Counted from the stretch's first letter, positions 11,604 through 22,677 are shown. The stretch: DNA of 64,000 nt from Enchytraeus crypticus (GCA_905160935.1 CAJHZI010000705.1:2048501-2112500); one strand, 5' to 3'. Translations and numbers: made by a program. The notes: generated from the letters alone by a model not told the origin.

Positions 11604-11612
11604 TATATATAT

Positions 11613-11655
<43 letters not shown>

Positions 11656-11668
11656 CATATATATATAA
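11545..11668. repeat. (TA)n microsatellite, right flank of transposon
   Basis: TA repeats with a few interruptions directly after the transposon. Together with 10752-10784 they suggest insertion into one TA array. Confidence 0.9.
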
Positions 11669-11689
11669 CTTATTATGCATGTCACTTAT

Positions 11690-11801
11690 TGGGCATGTTA
11701 TATGATTTAAAGACCTACTCGTATGTGGAAATGAAGAGGAAGAAGGAAGACAGAGAGGAGTGGAGGCGTTATATACCATGGACCTGCCAGTAGGCAGTGC
11801 A

Positions 11802-11846
<45 letters not shown>
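11690..11846 (+). mobile_element. LINE-A 3' end with (AT)n tail
   Basis: The frame reads LKTYSYVEMKRKKEDREEW then RRYIPWTCQ and a stop, followed by GGCAGTGCACTA and an AT array from 11804. A C-terminal KEDREEW-type segment is typical of LINE endonuclease/RT polyproteins. This copy is truncated to about the last 35 codons. Confidence 0.6.
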
Positions 11847-11848
<2 letters not shown>

Positions 11849-12059
11849 ATCTATGGTCTGATGGCGGCGTCCATAAAAATAAAAAATAAAAAAATATATA
11901 TATATATAGCACTGCCACATAAAGTCATGCGCCATTTGATGTTCAGAGTTGTTCTTTTTTAATACATTTCTACGCGATTCATGAAAAATTGATGCAAGTA
12001 TATAAGCACACTCTTTCTTGCAATATTCTTCCAATTTTTTCTCTATTGCACATTTTTGT
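11847..12059. other. Non-coding stretch
   Basis: No supported feature. Confidence 0.4.
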
Positions 12060-12520
12060 ATCTCTCTCTATTAATATTTAAATATATATCCCTCTCTTAT
12101 ACTGTTTTAAATCTATCCTGCAAGATTCTTTTATGACTCTTGCATGCTTTTATATCTCTCTTGCATGTTTATAAAGGGGCTAGCTACATTTTTCTGTTTT
12201 TATGTCTCTTGCATGCTTTTATATCTCTGTCTAATGTTTATATAGGAACTTTTCCTGTTTTTTATGTCTCTTACATCACTGACATCGCTTTCGAGTGCGG
12301 AAACTGACGTTAACCTTAGCTTTTAGCTTTAGCTTTTATATGATTTTATACCTATTTTGCATGTTGATATAGGGCATATCTTTCTTCATGTTTTTTTATC
12401 TCTCTTGCATGTTATTATATTTCTCTAGCATGTTTATATAGCTCGCTTGCCTGTTTTTTATATCCCTATTGCATGTCTTTTATATCATGCGAGCATGTTT
12501 ATATACGAGACTCATGTTTT
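12060..12520. repeat. Irregular minisatellite of TATCTCTCTTGCATG units
   Basis: About 15 imperfect units of the type TTTTATATCTCTCTTGCATG, with variable spacing. A SINE-B 3' end (12274-12345) lies inside. Confidence 0.6.
12274..12345 (+). mobile_element. SINE-B 3' half
   Basis: Contains CACTGACATCGCTTTCGAGT then GGAAACTGACGTTAACCTTA and a repeated TAGCTTT tail. The tRNA-related half is absent. Confidence 0.55.
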
Positions 12521-12626
12521 CGAGTTGGTCTCCAGAACATTGTTATTATAGCTGTAGCTAAAGCTCGTTCTCATCTCACGGCACCTCCGAGCAACATTCC
12601 TGACGAGTTAGAGATCTCAAGTTAGC

Positions 12627-13008
12627 ATGGATGTTATATACACCTCATGGATTAATGGCAGATCGATTAAGGGGTCTCTACCGCATTTATATCTCTTAGT
12701 GACCTGACTACTGGCAGGTCCATCGTATATAATGCTTCCACTCTACTTTGTCTTCGTTTTCCTCTTCATGCCCCGCATGAGTGGATTTTTACTTTTTTAA
12801 TCTAATTCACCAATTCATGGATGTTATATACACCTCATGGGTTAATGGCAGATCGATTAAGGGGTCTCTACCGCATGTATATCTCTTAGTGACCTGACTA
12901 CTGGCAGGTCCATCGTATATAGTGCTTCCACTCTACTTTGTCTTCGTTTTCCTCTTCATGCCCCCGCATGAGTGGATTTTTACTTTTTTAATTTAATTCA
13001 CCAATTCA
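12627..13008 (-). repeat. 190-bp tandem duplication carrying LINE-A 3' end
   Basis: Two near-identical units (12627-12816 and 12817-13008) both contain ATGGATGTTATATACACCTC, the LINE-A terminus complement CTGGCAGGTCCATCGTATAT and CTTTTTTAAT.TAATTCACC. They differ at only a few positions, so the duplication is recent relative to the LINE insertion. Confidence 0.8.
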
Positions 13009-13109
13009 ATGGTAGAAAAATATACAAGAAAAAATTATAAAGCTATCAAGTGATTAAGAACAAGTAACATGTAAATATCATTCAATAATAATATTCGTTA
13101 AATCATTTA

Positions 13110-13215
13110 ACATTCCTAATCTCAGTCTACCTCTGCTTTTCTTTACTACCATTCTACCTTCTATGACCTCTTTTAGTAAACTATCACCCCTTGGAATGTG
13201 TTCTATCCAATTCTT
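13110..13215 (-). mobile_element. LINE-A RT C-terminal region
   Basis: Read on the minus strand it gives WIEHIPRGDSLLKEVIEGRM then a basic KKSRGRLRL. This aligns with the EGRMEGKRGRGRPRL segment of the copy at 58402-58575. It lies just upstream, in element polarity, of the duplicated 3' ends, so one LINE insertion probably spans both. Confidence 0.5.
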
Positions 13216-13503
13216 CTTCCTAAAAAGATAGAATGGAAGAAAAAACAGCATACAATGAAAGATGCCTATGAGGTAAACTGATAAATTGTTATTGCAATAA
13301 CGCTTTGTGTTTGCTTTGAATTATACCATAGCAATGCAGAACATCCATTCAATGAAACGCTGGTAATGTTGAAGGCAATTAATACTCTTTATTTTGTAAA
13401 ATAAATGACTCAAACTGTAAACTTAATTACGAATTAGCTAGATTTATTTAGGTTTATATAAATTTATATTAATAATTTAATAAAACGAAGTACTGCCATA
13501 ATA
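13216..13503. other. Non-coding stretch
   Basis: AT-rich, with no supported feature. Confidence 0.5.
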
Positions 13504-13695
13504 GTGCTGCAGTCAAGTAGCATAATGTCACATTGGTGCTGCAGTCAAGTAGCATAATGTCACACTGGTGCTGGAGTCAAGTAGCATAATGTCACATTGG
13601 TGCTGGAGTCAAGTAGCATAATGTCACATTGGTGCTGGAGTCAAGTAGCATAATGTCACATTGGTGCTGGAGTCAAGTAGCATAATGTCACTATA
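13504..13695. repeat. 32-bp minisatellite, six units
   Basis: Unit GTGCTGGAGTCAAGTAGCAT plus AATGTCACATTG, repeated six times with single-base variants (CTGCAG in the first two units, CTGGAG later). The units are contiguous with no spacers, so this is not a CRISPR-like array. Confidence 0.95.
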
Positions 13696-13913
13696 GTGTT
13701 GGACTCCCTAAATTATAACTAAAGAAGGCAGAGTTCGTACAGATTGACAAATAATAAATATGACAAGAAATAGTATGAACAGCTATAAGACAGGCATGAG
13801 GATGGTTTGCTGAAAGATGCCGTAAAAGGGAAAATGCAAGGGTAAAAGTTTAGATGCTGATGATACAACTGATACTACAAGTAGATAATTTAATAACAAA
13901 TTGTAAATAGTAA

Positions 13914-13950
13914 TGCCATGGACCTGCCATTAGCCTGTACACTATTAGTG
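13914..13950 (+). mobile_element. Short LINE-A terminus
   Basis: GCCATGGACCTGCCATTAGC followed by GTACACTA, a relic of the LINE-A 3' end. Confidence 0.4.
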
Positions 13951-15521
13951 AGAGAACATTATAAGAACATGCATGTTTAATAGCCGCTATTGGCTTAAAG
14001 TTTACAATTAAATATGGCACAGTATAATACATGAAGTTGCCAATGCTTGAAGGACCTACATCCACCGGCAGATATCATCTCAATGGACAGTAAATAGCAG
14101 CAGCATGTTGCCGGTGCTTCAGGGACTTCTTCCAGCGCTAATAGCGCCCTTTACACGACGCGCAGAATTCTGCAGAAATTCCGCAGACATCAACAGTCAT
14201 AAAGAGCACTGATGAATGTGACTTCAATGTTCACATATTTTAGTATTAATTTGGAGCAGTAGTCTATTTTTAATAGATTGCAATAAGTATTTACATAATT
14301 TTCGTGGTATTCAATAGTTCAACTGTTTATTTTATTAAAAATTAACGCCAACATTACTTTTTCAGGGGTTATAAGGGCTAAAATGCCAAAATAAAACAAA
14401 AATATTCAATCTATTGAATTTACTTGATCGACAAACAGCTAGGGGTTTGCAGATAATAACCGCATTCATAAAGCGGCATGTTAAAAAGTAGATAACAAAA
14501 CCAAAATATTCTGTCACGAAATCGGAACACGTCAAATTGCAGAAAATCTACGAAATAAGCACATGTAAAATTGCAAAAGAACCATCTCGTTAAGCATAAT
14601 TCGCCATCTCTAGGATTAGATATACCAACAATAGGTATATACCAATTACCGTAAATATTCTGACAAGATTTTCACATCGAAGGGGTAGGAGATTGTAATA
14701 CAAGTTGTAACAGATTGTAGGCCAACTCAACAGAATACTGCATCATAATAGAAACCATGTTGTGCTGTTTAAAATAGAAAATTTAATAGGGAAGAAATTT
14801 GTCACAAGTTTACGACGAGGCCAGCTGTTACTTAATCGTAGAATTGACCGAATTAAATTACGTCGGTGCAAAGGGTTACGAAGAAATGACTCTCGTATTA
14901 ACTGCATAAGATTCTAGTACGTAACTGAGTTTTTAAACAATAATACTTTAAAAATATATATTTTATTGAATAATAAAATATTATTAAGGCAAAGCAATTC
15001 GATTAAATTCGTAAAGAATAAATTTATAGTTTTTTTATTTTTTAATATTATTAAGGCATATGTAGCAAATTGTTGTACGAAAAGTTTTGAATTTTGCTTG
15101 CCATCAGAATTAGTACTAAAATAAATATTTATTTTAAATATGATTAATTACTAGAAAACTTGCTATCCAGAACGAGTCAAAAATCCAATCAACAACTTGT
15201 AGACACTATTTCACTGGTCATACGTGGAATCACAAACTGTAGCCTCTATATCTACTATAATATAACTTGTGAGCGTTTTATCGCTATTTTAATACTCTCA
15301 ATATATATTTCTATAGTTTAGTCTTTTATAAGACAATATGCAAACCAAGTAACCGAATATATAATACCATTTGCTTGTATTGGTGCAACTAGACTTGTAT
15401 TATAATTGTTTCCAAGAATCACGTCCATTAATGTTTTTCAGTCAGAAATCTTCGGTGTTGACCTTTCATTCAACCACACCACACTTCCTCTAAAAGCTCC
15501 TGACTCTCATCAGAAGTTAAC
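13951..15521. other. Non-coding stretch downstream of candidate gene
   Basis: AT-rich, with a locally GC-richer patch at 14100-14200 that contains mirrored GAATTC/CTGCAG motifs. Any further exons of the minus-strand candidate gene would lie here, but none was convincing. Confidence 0.4.
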
Positions 15522-15851
15522 CTTAAATACAGACGTGATCCAACTTTCAATATAGGACTCTGCATTGTGGTCAATACTGACTGGTGAATATCTCGATGAA
15601 TCCAACTGGAGAAATTCCATACAGATCCATCTGAAGCCTTGATTGATCAATTTATTGAATTTTCCACACCGGAAACGTTCTGTTCGCACATGAATAGTCA
15701 TTTCAGAAATAGAATTGACAGAAGTACACCGTGTAACAATTGATAAGTATTGTAGGTTATACAATTCCCCGGAACTATTTGCAAAACTAATTAGTAACAA
15801 TGTACAGTACATGGTATATTGATCAAATTCAGCGGACGTAGGAACATAGCT
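15522..15851 (-). CDS. Candidate internal exon 2, unknown protein
   Basis: A 330-bp, 110-codon open segment bounded by CGAAG|AGC and AAG|GTTAAC on the minus strand, phase 0 at both ends. It follows the exon at 16022-16297 across a 170-bp intron that begins GTAAGT. The translation starts SYVPTSAEFDQYTMYC and includes MTIHVRTERFRCGKF and QGFRWICMEFLQ, a soluble mixed-charge composition unlike random AT-rich translation. If the GTTAAC donor is not used, the frame stops after three more codons (VNF), making this a terminal exon. I do not recognise the family. Confidence 0.5.
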
Positions 15852-16021
15852 CTTCGATCAGCGGATTGATATATGTAGGCACTGATAATTTTGAACGCCT
15901 TGTTTTCCAAACATTAAATTCAAACCCAATAATATTAGATGCATATCTATGAAGATGATCGATATTTACTATATCTGTAACAGCCACTATACATAAGTAG
16001 CCTAATACAGGCATTACTTAC
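15852..16021 (-). other. Predicted 170-bp intron
   Basis: Starts GTAAGT and ends in CGAAG, and keeps frame between two phase-0 exons. The acceptor's pyrimidine tract is weak. A shorter alternative (a 43-bp intron ending CTGTTACAG) would also restore an open frame for about 50 codons but ends in a stop. Confidence 0.4.
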
Positions 16022-16297
16022 TATTACTCCAGCTAAAACTGCTTGTATAGAGCCTAATTCATGCTCAAAAAATAAAAATTTCAGTACAGCCAATAAGAAA
16101 CAAATTTTGCCAGCAATTTCAATACGAGCACATTTCTGCACTGAACGCGCAGCATCAGCTAACAATTGCTTTATCCACGGGTTAGAAACCTGACGAATGT
16201 GTATCATTTGCATTAGTTTATCTAGAACCTCAACAGGATGGGTCAATGAACAAATCCGGATGCACTCATTCATCTGGATCATCTCTGGAGTAGATCT
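16022..16297 (-). CDS. Candidate internal exon 1, helical repeat-like protein
   Basis: A 276-bp, 92-codon open segment, phase 0 to phase 0, with acceptor TTTGTTTGTGATTAG and donor GTAAGT. Translation includes HPVEVLDKLMQMIHIRQVS and NPWIKQLLADAARSV, then a hydrophobic CFLLAVLKFLFF. The pattern suggests amphipathic helices as in HEAT-like or other helical scaffold proteins, but that is composition only. With 15522-15851 this gives 202 uninterrupted residues, the strongest host-gene signal in the window. Confidence 0.55.
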
Positions 16298-16666
16298 CTA
16301 ATCACAAACAAAACTCTTTCAATGAGGCGCTACCTGGTGCATTGTGCGCAGAGGAGAATATTCTCGAATATTTGATACATAGGCCTAAAAATAGACAAAA
16401 GATAAAAAGTTGTTGAATAACAATTGCCATGAAATAAAATATTTATAAATATATTTGAGAATATATTTGATAATATAACTATTATATTTACATAAGTATA
16501 AATCAGTTGAGTTATAGTTACAAATTAGAAGATCCAGTCAGACATATAATAAAACTGATAAATCTCTTCCATGAATAGTACTATAAAATATCTCCATATC
16601 AACGATAATAGGCCTACATCCTATTCCCTATTTGATTCCCAAGCCACATGCTATGTTAAAATATAG
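16298..16666. other. Non-coding, probably intronic
   Basis: AT-rich sequence immediately upstream of the minus-strand exon. The pyrimidine-rich acceptor lies at its left edge. Confidence 0.4.
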
Positions 16667-16795
16667 ATAAGGATTCATAACCTATTGGGAAAGGATTGTT
16701 TGATCGATGGAGTGCACTATGTGGACTCAGCTTGCGAGAACACAGACTGTAAATATGAATATGATCCTTGGACCTACCACATGGCAAAATATTAG
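16667..16795 (+). CDS. Candidate cysteine-rich terminal exon
   Basis: An open 129-bp segment between TAG codons reads GKDCLIDGVHYVDSACENTD then CKYEYDPWTYHMAKY and stops. The C-x2-DG-x2-Y spacing and paired cysteines loosely recall the start of a von Willebrand factor C module. However, the segment is short and its acceptor (AAAATATAG) is poor. It may be chance. Confidence 0.2.
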   Translation: MRIHNLLGKDCLIDGVHYVDSACENTDCKYEYDPWTYHMAKY

Positions 16796-17765
16796 CTAAA
16801 GAGTTTAATTAACGGAGCAGACTACGGCTAGTCTATGGGGTGTCGTATGGACAAAGGTCTATATCTGCAATTTAAGCTCAGATCTCCACCCTGTTCAATA
16901 GATCCTCACTTTGGTGAATTAAATGAATTGAGGTTTCGCGAACTTCACCGCTGAATAATGCTCAATCCAATCCGCTCAGATTACAGCCAATCTACTTTTA
17001 TTTCGACTCTTAGACAGGGAAGCGACTGTGTATACCGCTAATTGATTGAATGGAGTTTCGCCGTTAGAGAGAGGGCGCATGTTGCATGCGTGGGAACGAC
17101 ACGGAGTATTATCAGCCATTGTGTAGTGGAATACAAAATTATAATAGGTTGTGACGAAAGAAATTACTACTGTAATATCTTACTTTTATTACAACAAATA
17201 TGCTTGAGTACTGTAAGTTGCAACTTACGAAGACTCCATAAAACTAAAGTATTCAATCTATAACATTGCTTTCATTGAATTCCAATACCCACAGTAGCTC
17301 TGCAAAATTTAAACTTTCTCCAGTTTAGGCTGATTGCAAGTATCCATCAGATATAAGTCTAATAATTCATAGAATTCTTGTGAAAGCCTTTAATCTGCCT
17401 ATACATGTATATGTATAATTAACGCTTCAATTACGATAGAGATATATATATATGTTTATTCAACAAACTCAGTGATAGTATGCTCTACAAAACGGTCAAG
17501 ACGTTTTCATTTGGTGATCGGTAATAAAGTTAACGGGAACTAATTACTCCTTATCCAAGAAACGTCCCAGCTACAGAGTTGTGAGATAAATTCTGTAGGA
17601 TGCCATAACTACGACATGTGTGCTTGATGATCTTGGTCATGCCTCAGAGCATTCAGGAATGTATGTCCATTTTTCACGTCGTTCTAATGTGTACAATGCC
17701 ATTGTAACTTTCGTAAAAAACCATCTATCTATCAGGGTTTAGAGAAGCATAACATAAATATCGAG
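16796..17765. other. Non-coding stretch
   Basis: No supported feature. Local G+C is modestly higher around 16990-17110. Confidence 0.45.
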
Positions 17766-18065
17766 AGTATTATCACCATCATCAACATCATCATCATCAT
17801 CTTCCCTTGAATCCCAGTTCAACCAGGGTCGGGATAGACTGTCTAAAATCCTCTCTGTCCCACATCACATCATCAGTCAATCCCCTATTTGAGACTTTTC
17901 CATTCGTTTAAATTTTTGTAGCAATTTCCGGAGCCTAGGATTTCACCAATCGAATGCCCTTTCTGACGTTGGTATGGATCTTAGTGCTTTAGTCGCCTTC
18001 TTCGACACGTGCAGTCACCGGTTTGTCAATTCTTCAAATAACCAGGACACAACAGGGGAATCAAG
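17766..18065 (-). mobile_element. Family C retroposon, copy 2
   Basis: Near-complete. It has a CATCATC tail at 17772-17805, then AATCCCAGTTCAACCAGGGT, GGAGCCTAGGATT, CTTAGTGCTTTAGTCGCC, CACGTGCAGTCACCGGTTTG and CCAGGACACAACAGGGG. Same order as 4210-4505 and, reversed, 29385-29650. Confidence 0.7.
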
Positions 18066-18690
18066 AGTATTATCACGTGTGAAATTATCCTATTGGCGCA
18101 TTAATATGAGACTTGTGACCGCTGATTTATTTTTATTGCTGTTATTAACAATAAAATCATCTATGCACCGAATCGGAATCGATTCCTAGGCGTCAAATTA
18201 ATCCAAGCAGTATTGCATGGTTTATCATGTATAATGAATTAATTTCCACGAATGTAGGTAAAACGAAAGCCCAAGTTCACTTAACACTGCCGCAATACAT
18301 AGGTGGCTCAATGCAATAGATTAATAAAAACAATTAATAATAAAACGCCGCTTAAGCTAGCTTAATGTCCGTTTAATACAAAACAATACTACTTTCCAGA
18401 GTTGGTTGACTAATTTAAATCCAAGGAATCATGTGTAACAGAAAGCATGTTATTTTAAATTTGCCAATTAGGACCTTTTTTATAAAGACTACTGAGCCAA
18501 ACAACAATTTGCCATTGTTTGGATTATACATAGATTATACAATCAAGAAAATCGTTACGTTTGACTGCAACACTGTATAGTAGTTGTTAAAATTTGTATA
18601 ATAAAAATTTATCTGTAATTATCTTATCCCAACATTTATTCCTGTGTTGAACTGAAATCTCTTAAACTTACTCACTGCATTGAACGAATG
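18066..18690. other. Non-coding stretch
   Basis: No supported feature. Confidence 0.45.
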
Positions 18691-19128
18691 AACTACACTG
18701 TATTGCATGGAGTTGTTCTGTATTGTATTTTACTGTATTGCATGGAGTTGTATTGTATTGTATTGTACTGTATTGCATGGAGTTGTATGGCATCGTGTTG
18801 TACTGTATTGCATGTAGTTGTACTGTATTACATTGTACTGCATTGCATGGAGTTGTATGGCATTGCATTGTAATGTATTGCATTGTACTGTATTGCATAG
18901 AGTTGTATGGCATTGTATTGTACTGTATTGCATGGAGCTGTATGACATTGCATTATACTGTATTGTATTGTACTGTATTGCATGGAGTTGTATGGCGTTG
19001 TATTGTACTGTATTGTATTGCATTGTACTCTATTGTATTGTACTTCATTGCATTGATATGTATGGCGCTGTATTGTACTGTATTGCATAGAGTTGTATGG
19101 CATTGTATTGTACTGAATTGTATTGTAG
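18691..19128. repeat. Pentanucleotide (TGTAT)n-derived array
   Basis: Built from five-base words TGTAT, TGTAC, TGCAT, GGAGT and GGCAT that recur in blocks such as TGTATTGCATGGAGTTGTAT. The array keeps several frames open on both strands, which explains the overlapping ORFs of up to 147 codons here. None is a gene. Confidence 0.9.
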
Positions 19129-19265
19129 TGTCTCTCTCTCTCTCTCTCTCTCTCTTAGTGCACTGACTACTGGCAAGGTTCATGGTATATAACGCCTCCA
19201 CCTTTCTCTGTCTTCCGTCTTCCTCTACATTTCCACATATGAGTGGGTTGTCGTGATATACCATT
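19129..19265 (-). mobile_element. LINE-A 3' end with (TC)n tail
   Basis: A (TC)n tract abuts TTAGTGCACTGACTACTGGC, then the complement of the LINE-A C-terminus through CCACATATGAGTGGG. It is joined directly to the pentamer array. Confidence 0.6.
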
Positions 19266-20280
19266 ATTTCTTGGGGGATATGCTTTTTGATGAGGTGGGC
19301 CCCCCAATGCCTTCCTCAGCTTTGACTGATATTTACAGGGCAGGGTTGTCATTCCCTGAGAAAACTATCCTGTTTACCCGAAAGTAGTATATTTTAATGT
19401 AAAAGGTTTTTGCATGGTATTTTGGGTTACACTAAGCGGATTTCATTCCCAAACTCGTAATCGAATGTGGCCTGTATCCGGATCATACGGATAAAGATTA
19501 TTTTTACTGAAGTACGTAATCCACATGGTCACGCACTGGAGTGGTGCTTGGACCTGAATCAATCGATAAAGAAGCGAATGATGTAAAACATTTAGCCGAG
19601 TGAAGCGCGTCGAAAGGCCATTAAGTCACGTAGGAATACGAGAATAATCCCGGCCGGGGTAGAGAATGATGCGACCCTCAAATGCCTTTAGTAGTCTAAT
19701 AAGTCTCTGACAGAATTTGACTTTTTTCAAAAGGTCGATTATTCATAACAATGTCTGCCGAAGACATTGACCTACGTTGCACTCAGCCAATTTAATTTTA
19801 ACGAATAATTCAGAGTGATTTGAAAGATTAGCTTTAGAATCACTGAATTAATCGTTCCATACAGATTTGAATTAGAAACGAGTCTCGGGAATATAAGGCG
19901 AATAATACGCCAATGTGTTAGCTCTTGCTATAATATTGTGTATCTTATCTAATGTTCCATCACTTGAGAAGTTAATTCGAAGATATGATCGTGTCTGTAA
20001 CATTAAACTACACCTATATTTCTCCGAAATTTCATTCTACATCATACACAGACTGTTCTAGATACTATTAGAATCAGCTTAACTAGATCAGCTCAGATGT
20101 GTAATCTGCTAGATAGCTAGATAGATCAGGTCGGCTTTATTAGATAAATGGGGGATAGTGAACCTATCAAAATACTGATATTTACATTTATTAGCTAATT
20201 AATTACTTATCATTCATAAAATTAGTTGATACTAATATTCCTAAATCAATAGTACTTGTAAAAATTATTGCAAAATTATT
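19266..20280. other. Non-coding stretch
   Basis: No supported ORF. A moderately GC-richer block spans 19440-19690 without a convincing frame. Confidence 0.45.
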
Positions 20281-20405
20281 GATAGTCAATCCTTACAAAA
20301 TATTTCTTACAAACAAATCCGTACAAAAATTTGTACGGATTTATAAGGATTGATTAGTCATTCAATCCTGACAAATCCGTACAAATTATTGATAGTAATC
20401 CTAAG
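20281..20405. repeat. Inverted repeat cluster with perfect hairpin
   Basis: AAATCCGTACAAA (20315-20327) and TTTGTACGGATTT (20330-20342) form a perfect 13-bp stem with a 2-nt loop. An outer pair (CAATCCTTACAAA and TTATAAGGATTG) extends it, and a third copy of CAATCCTGACAAATCCGTAC follows. Confidence 0.8.
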
Positions 20406-20780
20406 AAACGTGACGACATTTAGTTAAAATTAGCTTATTTAATGGTTTAACCGTAGATTCTGTTAATCTTTTCGTTTCATTTTTCAATTCTTGTTCCGTT
20501 CTTACAGTCAAGTACTTTGGTTAAGATCATACATTTGCTACATGTTCTTTCAGCACCTTTATTTTATTGTTTCTAGACCTGCTCACTGTGGAACACTCGG
20601 ATCGACCTAGCTGTTCACAAGTCACGGGTTTCTCTGACCTCTCACATTTTATAACGCTATTTATAATCCTCATTGTTCCTCTCACTGCAACTGAGCGCCT
20701 GTATCCCACGCGCTGGAATATCAATGCGTCAAATTTCATTAACATCACGAATAGCATTTCTATGACTATAACTAACTTAC

Positions 20781-20838
20781 AGTGTCCACGTATATCTACA
20801 CGAATATCGTCTACTGCACGCTTTGCATCAGCAATATG
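20781..20838 (-). CDS. Candidate short exon
   Basis: 58 bp between a T-rich acceptor (TTTTTCTTTCCACATGTGGAG) and donor GTAAGT. The only open frame gives HIADAKRAVDDIRVDIRGH plus one base. The surrounding 20527-20863 is open on both strands, and a second acceptor-like ATTGATATTCCAG lies 3' on the minus strand, but joining them breaks the frame. Strand and reality are uncertain. Confidence 0.22.
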
Positions 20839-20863
20839 CTCCACATGTGGAAAGAAAAATTAA

Positions 20864-21670
20864 CAATTTCTTTTCCACTATAGTAAAGTCATCTGCGATG
20901 TAGATTTAAACGCCTACGTTTTAGCAAATTAACTTTTAAGACATATGATAACACTCATCCATGGACTTGTCACGGATTTGCTTTTTAATAAACTAGCGAA
21001 ACAATAATTGACTCACAGTTACTGCCCGATTCATTTATTTTTTGCATCACCCATCTGTTCCTACGCGTCGAAAACGAAACAAACATTTAAATGTTTAAAT
21101 AGATTTATTTTAAAATTATATTAGAATAACTTTACATCTTATGTGTGCGAATATTTTAGTAGTCCAATATAACTATTTCTATCTAACTTTAGGTTCTCTC
21201 AAAATGTAGTGGATGGCTAATATTTAGGTTAAAACTGCTCCTTTACTTTCGCTGTTTTAGCTTCTGCATTATACGCTGTCAGATCCACATCCACTAAGCC
21301 TTTGCTTGAACAAATGACGTGAAACAATAGCATTATTGCTTAATTAAATCTAAAAATCACCAACTATAAACTAATATGTCTGTTTATGACGAGTAAAGAA
21401 ATGAATAATAAAGTAAATAAATATACTAATAAATTAAATAAGTAAACACTGCGTGATATAAAAAATATTCGCTATTTTCATTTAACTTGAGCACAAGAAC
21501 TACAGCTTATCCGAAGTCCATAAGGATCCAACAAATTTAAACAAATCCATGCAAATTTAAATTTATTTAAATCCGTGTGTGTCGAAAGAAGGCTTTGCTG
21601 AGCCGGTTCAATGTAAGTATATTTTTTCCGACACTGGATAAGTACGTAGAACTTTCACGTCCATTGTTTT
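20864..21670. other. Non-coding stretch
   Basis: AT-rich, no supported feature. Confidence 0.5.
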
Positions 21671-21745
21671 CACGTCACTGACGTGATTTCGAGGGAGAAA
21701 ACTGACGTTAAACTTGACTCTAAAGCTTTTTAGCCTTAATTAGCC
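21671..21745 (+). mobile_element. SINE-B 3' half, diverged
   Basis: CACGTCACTGACGTGATTTC followed by GAGAAAACTGACGTTAAAC and an AAGCTTTTTAGCC tail. Confidence 0.5.
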
Positions 21746-21933
21746 TCGTAAAATAAAAATGCTTATCGATATTAGAGCATAGATCATTGTAAATCAAAGC
21801 ATATAATTATTAAAATTAACTGGTTTTCAAGTAGTGCAAGCAAATGTAAGTAAATAAATAAAATAAATAAAATTGAATAACTTAAACAAAAAGCTAATTT
21901 TACAATGGGGTCAATTAATAATGGTCTAGTCGA

Positions 21934-21967
21934 ATAAATGATTGATACGCAAGTATCAATCATTTAT
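21934..21967. repeat. Perfect 15-bp hairpin with GCAA loop
   Basis: ATAAATGATTGATAC (21934-21948) pairs exactly with GTATCAATCATTTAT (21953-21967) across a GCAA tetraloop. It sits in otherwise unremarkable AT-rich DNA. Confidence 0.85.
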
Positions 21968-22183
21968 ATATACAAAAATAAATAAATAATAAAATGATAA
22001 ACAATAATATATTCTAAACAATAGCAGTATTAAAAGAAACAAAAGTCATAATAAATGTAGTAATATTTAAAATAATAATAATACTAATAATAGAATGACA
22101 ATGGCATAATGACATAATAATAATATAATAAGCCAATATACTATAGATAATAAAAATACGGTAATTCTTTCTTATATATATAT
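21968..22183. other. Non-coding AT-rich stretch
   Basis: TAA-rich sequence without a supported gene. Confidence 0.5.
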
Positions 22184-22340
22184 CTACAGAGGCAGAGGCA
22201 GGCCAAGATTACGTATGTTAGATTATTTAAAGACCCACTCATATGCGGATATGAAGAGGAAAGCTAAGTCAGAGAAGAGTGGAGGTGTTATATACCATGG
22301 ACCTGCCAGTAGGCAGTGCGCTAATGGAGAGATATATATT
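22184..22340 (+). mobile_element. LINE-A 3' end
   Basis: Reads RGRGRPRLRMLDYLKTHSYA then DMKRKAK. After a frame break it continues through GGTGTTATATACCATGGACC and TGCCAGTAGGCAGTGCGCTA into a short GAGAGATATATA tail. Truncated and frameshifted. Confidence 0.6.
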
Positions 22341-22640
22341 TATATCCACAGCATATTATATAGTTAAAATTAGACTAATTTAAACACTATTTCTTTGCAG
22401 ACATGAAGAGCAGCAATAAGGTAAATGTAAGGCAGCCCAGTAAGCTCATACCGCTGAAATACATTGCGCAGACCGAATCTTTTTCCACAGAAACTCAATA
22501 AACAGTACATTTGACGTTATCCTCGCAAGAATCAACAAAACCAAACTTACATGGTATGAAGCGCTTAAATTGATTTGAAGCCATTTAGAAATCTTTTCGA
22601 CACATTGCCCTTACACTTTCACTAACCGGCTTCTCTTCCA

Positions 22641-22641
<1 letters not shown>

Positions 22642-22677
<36 letters not shown>

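Noticed and set aside
11486..12034. ORFs rich in Tyr-Ile on both strands (172 codons on minus)
   Set aside because: Mostly translated (TA)n microsatellite joined to transposon ends and a LINE-A fragment.
13504..13695. Regular direct repeats, possible CRISPR-like array
   Set aside because: The 32-bp units are contiguous with no unique spacers, and the DNA is eukaryotic.
18668..19264. Seven overlapping ORFs up to 147 codons on both strands
   Set aside because: They arise from the pentamer array, which rarely contains stops. Both strands and several frames are open, so they are not genes.
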